Source: Phaeosaccion multiseriatum (lineage: Eukaryota; Ochrophyta, other classes). From it: 64,000 nt of DNA. Location: positions 2,790,001-2,854,000 of the forward strand of contig OZ218963.1 of NCBI GenBank assembly GCA_965112735.1. Direction: 5' to 3'. Positions within the stretch are counted from its first letter, which is position 1. Every line of letters starts with the position of its first letter. This document shows positions 62,680 to 64,000 of the stretch, in pieces. The notes below the pieces were generated by a model. The model had not been told where the DNA came from. It saw only the letters and a program-made list of their open reading frames with translations, and ran no database searches. The position numbers and the translations under genes are program-made.

Positions 62680-64000
62680 GCGAGGAGCCCAAACGCAACC
62701 CCCCCCCCAAAACGTCGCTCGGCAAAGCAACAGCCCGACCGCCGCCCTGCGAGTATTCTCTCGGCTGCTTCCTCTCCTTCAAGAGCGTAGGGGTGGCCTT
62801 ACAGAGGAGGGCCGGTGTTGCGCGCGTATTGAGAACCTTCCACGATTCTTCGGAAGCAAGGTCGTGCTGTGGGCTGCTGCGGCGGCTGTCCCAAAGGACC
62901 AATGGACCAATGAGCCACTGACGACCATCAGGCCATCCACCATGGGGTGGACGCCAGGCAGGGGGGCGGGGTGGTTTTCTTCGCAGTAGATGCATGAAGC
63001 CGGGCGGCGCCTGAGAGGTGTTATCAGTTGGGATTCCAGTTTAGGTGCAGGATTCCAGTTTAGGTGTCAGGCTGCAGGGTTAAGCGGTGGTTGGAGATGC
63101 TTGCTTCTAAGGTCTTTTGTGGTGGAGCTTCCAGGCACACCTAAGTGGGCCGCCCTGAGCCCGGCCAGAGCCACCTCATGCGCGCACACGTGGCTTCTTG
63201 GCAGTCCATGTGCAGGGCCGTGGCAAAGGAGCTCAGACCGAGCATGCGAGCATGGGGGGTGTCGAGAGAACGCTCCGGGAGGCAGGGGAAGATGCGTCGG
63301 AGCGGTGGCGGTACAGCAGTTGCTGATGAGGTACATCGGTTGGTTGTTGCTTCAGCGGTTGGTGGTACACCAGTTGGTAGTGCAGCAGTTGGTGATATAG
63401 CAGCGCGAGACGAAGGTTCGTCCAGGTACACAGCTAGGCTGTACCACATGACCATGCACAGCTTTGGTATACTTCTACTTCATATGCTTTCCGACTCGCT
63501 CGGGTGGATTTGAAGCGCTATGTTATGTACTTAGTTGTCGTCAAGTTGTATACACGTGGAGTGTTCTGCTGCTCCAACCTGTACGTACACTGCTCGTTCT
63601 CCTCTTTTCGTTGCTGCTGTGGCCGCCACTCCTCCTCGGAATGGGGTGCTGACTAGATACGAATTTATGGTATATACCCACAATCGTATCAAGGGCTAGC
63701 TAGGACAGGAGAGGATGGTCAATGAGATGAGGTATGCTGTGCATAGGCTCAGGCAAGCCCCCATTGCAGAGTGCCGACCTTTCGCCTCTCGCCAGAAGCC
63801 AAGCGGAAAGGTTCGAGAAGCCAGATTTAGCGCACCCCAAGCAAGAACGCGCCCGGGTAGCCACCCAATCCACCCCTGCCACGCTATTGAGCTATCGCTA
63901 TCGCCGGCGTAGGCCGAAACGCACTGTCCTCAGCCCGCTCACTCACCCTCCCCTCCCCCCGGCAAAAGTTCATTTAAGTTCAAGGTAGGGCAAGCAAAGA
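62680..64000. other. No gene recognised
   Basis: GGATTCCAGTTTAGGTG occurs twice in tandem near 63032-63066. An imperfect repeat based on CAGTTGGTGGTA / GCAGTTGGTGATA runs through about 63315-63405. Otherwise no coding signal, intron pattern or RNA gene was found. Confidence 0.5.

Overview
This is nuclear DNA of a eukaryote. Almost every recognisable gene is split by short GT-AG introns (two look like GC-AG), genes lie tightly packed on both strands, and no bacterial operon structure is visible. By eye the sequence is GC-rich, with many CTG/CAG, CA and GA microsatellites. The gene set is typically eukaryotic: dynamin, mitotic cyclin, EF-1beta, a TypA/BipA-type GTPase with an organellar presequence, a cation/Ca2+ exchanger, condensin II, a Bro1-domain protein, Nup62, RIO1 and an Hsp70. 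The Hsp70 carries a signal peptide followed by an Ala-Ser-Phe motif and a long presequence, as in proteins sent into a secondary (red-type) plastid complex. My best guess is a photosynthetic stramenopile alga, perhaps eustigmatophyte-like. No photosynthesis gene lies in the window, so this is an inference.

Layout, left to right. 1-3631 (+): 3' two thirds of a dynamin that ends in a PDZ-like domain. 4378-5968 (-): B-type cyclin. 6519-8630 (+): decayed glycosyltransferase/sulfotransferase-like gene. 8630-10156: repeats, including two fold-back elements. 10344-12443 (-): membrane protein with a ubiquitin-like domain. 12848-19137 (+): large protein with WW domains flanking a charged repeat region. 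19665-21626 (-): EF-1beta. 22000-23010: pseudogene remnant plus a dispersed repeat. 23590-26196 (-): unrecognised 805-residue protein. 26236-27230: retroelement fragments and nested repeats. 27274-30955 (-): organellar TypA/BipA. 31085-35069 (+): Na+/Ca2+-exchanger-type carrier. 35258-41566 (+): condensin-2 subunit G2. 41836-45264 (-): Bro1-domain protein. 45388-48802 (+): Nup62. 48952-51497 (-): RIO1 kinase. 51553-51948: a 396-bp MITE with very long inverted arms. 52003-56687 (-): Hsp70 with bipartite-type presequence. 57036-58123 (+): sulfotransferase. 59306-60802 (-): a chimeric relic made of glycine-cleavage T-protein pieces and a copy of the Hsp70 first exon. 60842-62679 (+): Ser/Thr kinase. 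62680-64000: no gene seen.

The genes do not form one pathway. Several are general housekeeping factors: chromosome condensation, mitotic cyclin, nuclear pore, ribosome maturation, translation elongation and chaperoning. Most neighbours are divergent or convergent, and two divergent pairs are separated by only about 125 bp. The most interesting features are the dynamin-PDZ fusion, the candidate periplastid Hsp70 with a duplicated targeting exon next to a metabolic gene fragment, the WW/repeat protein, and a set of well-preserved non-autonomous transposable elements whose insertion can be read base by base.
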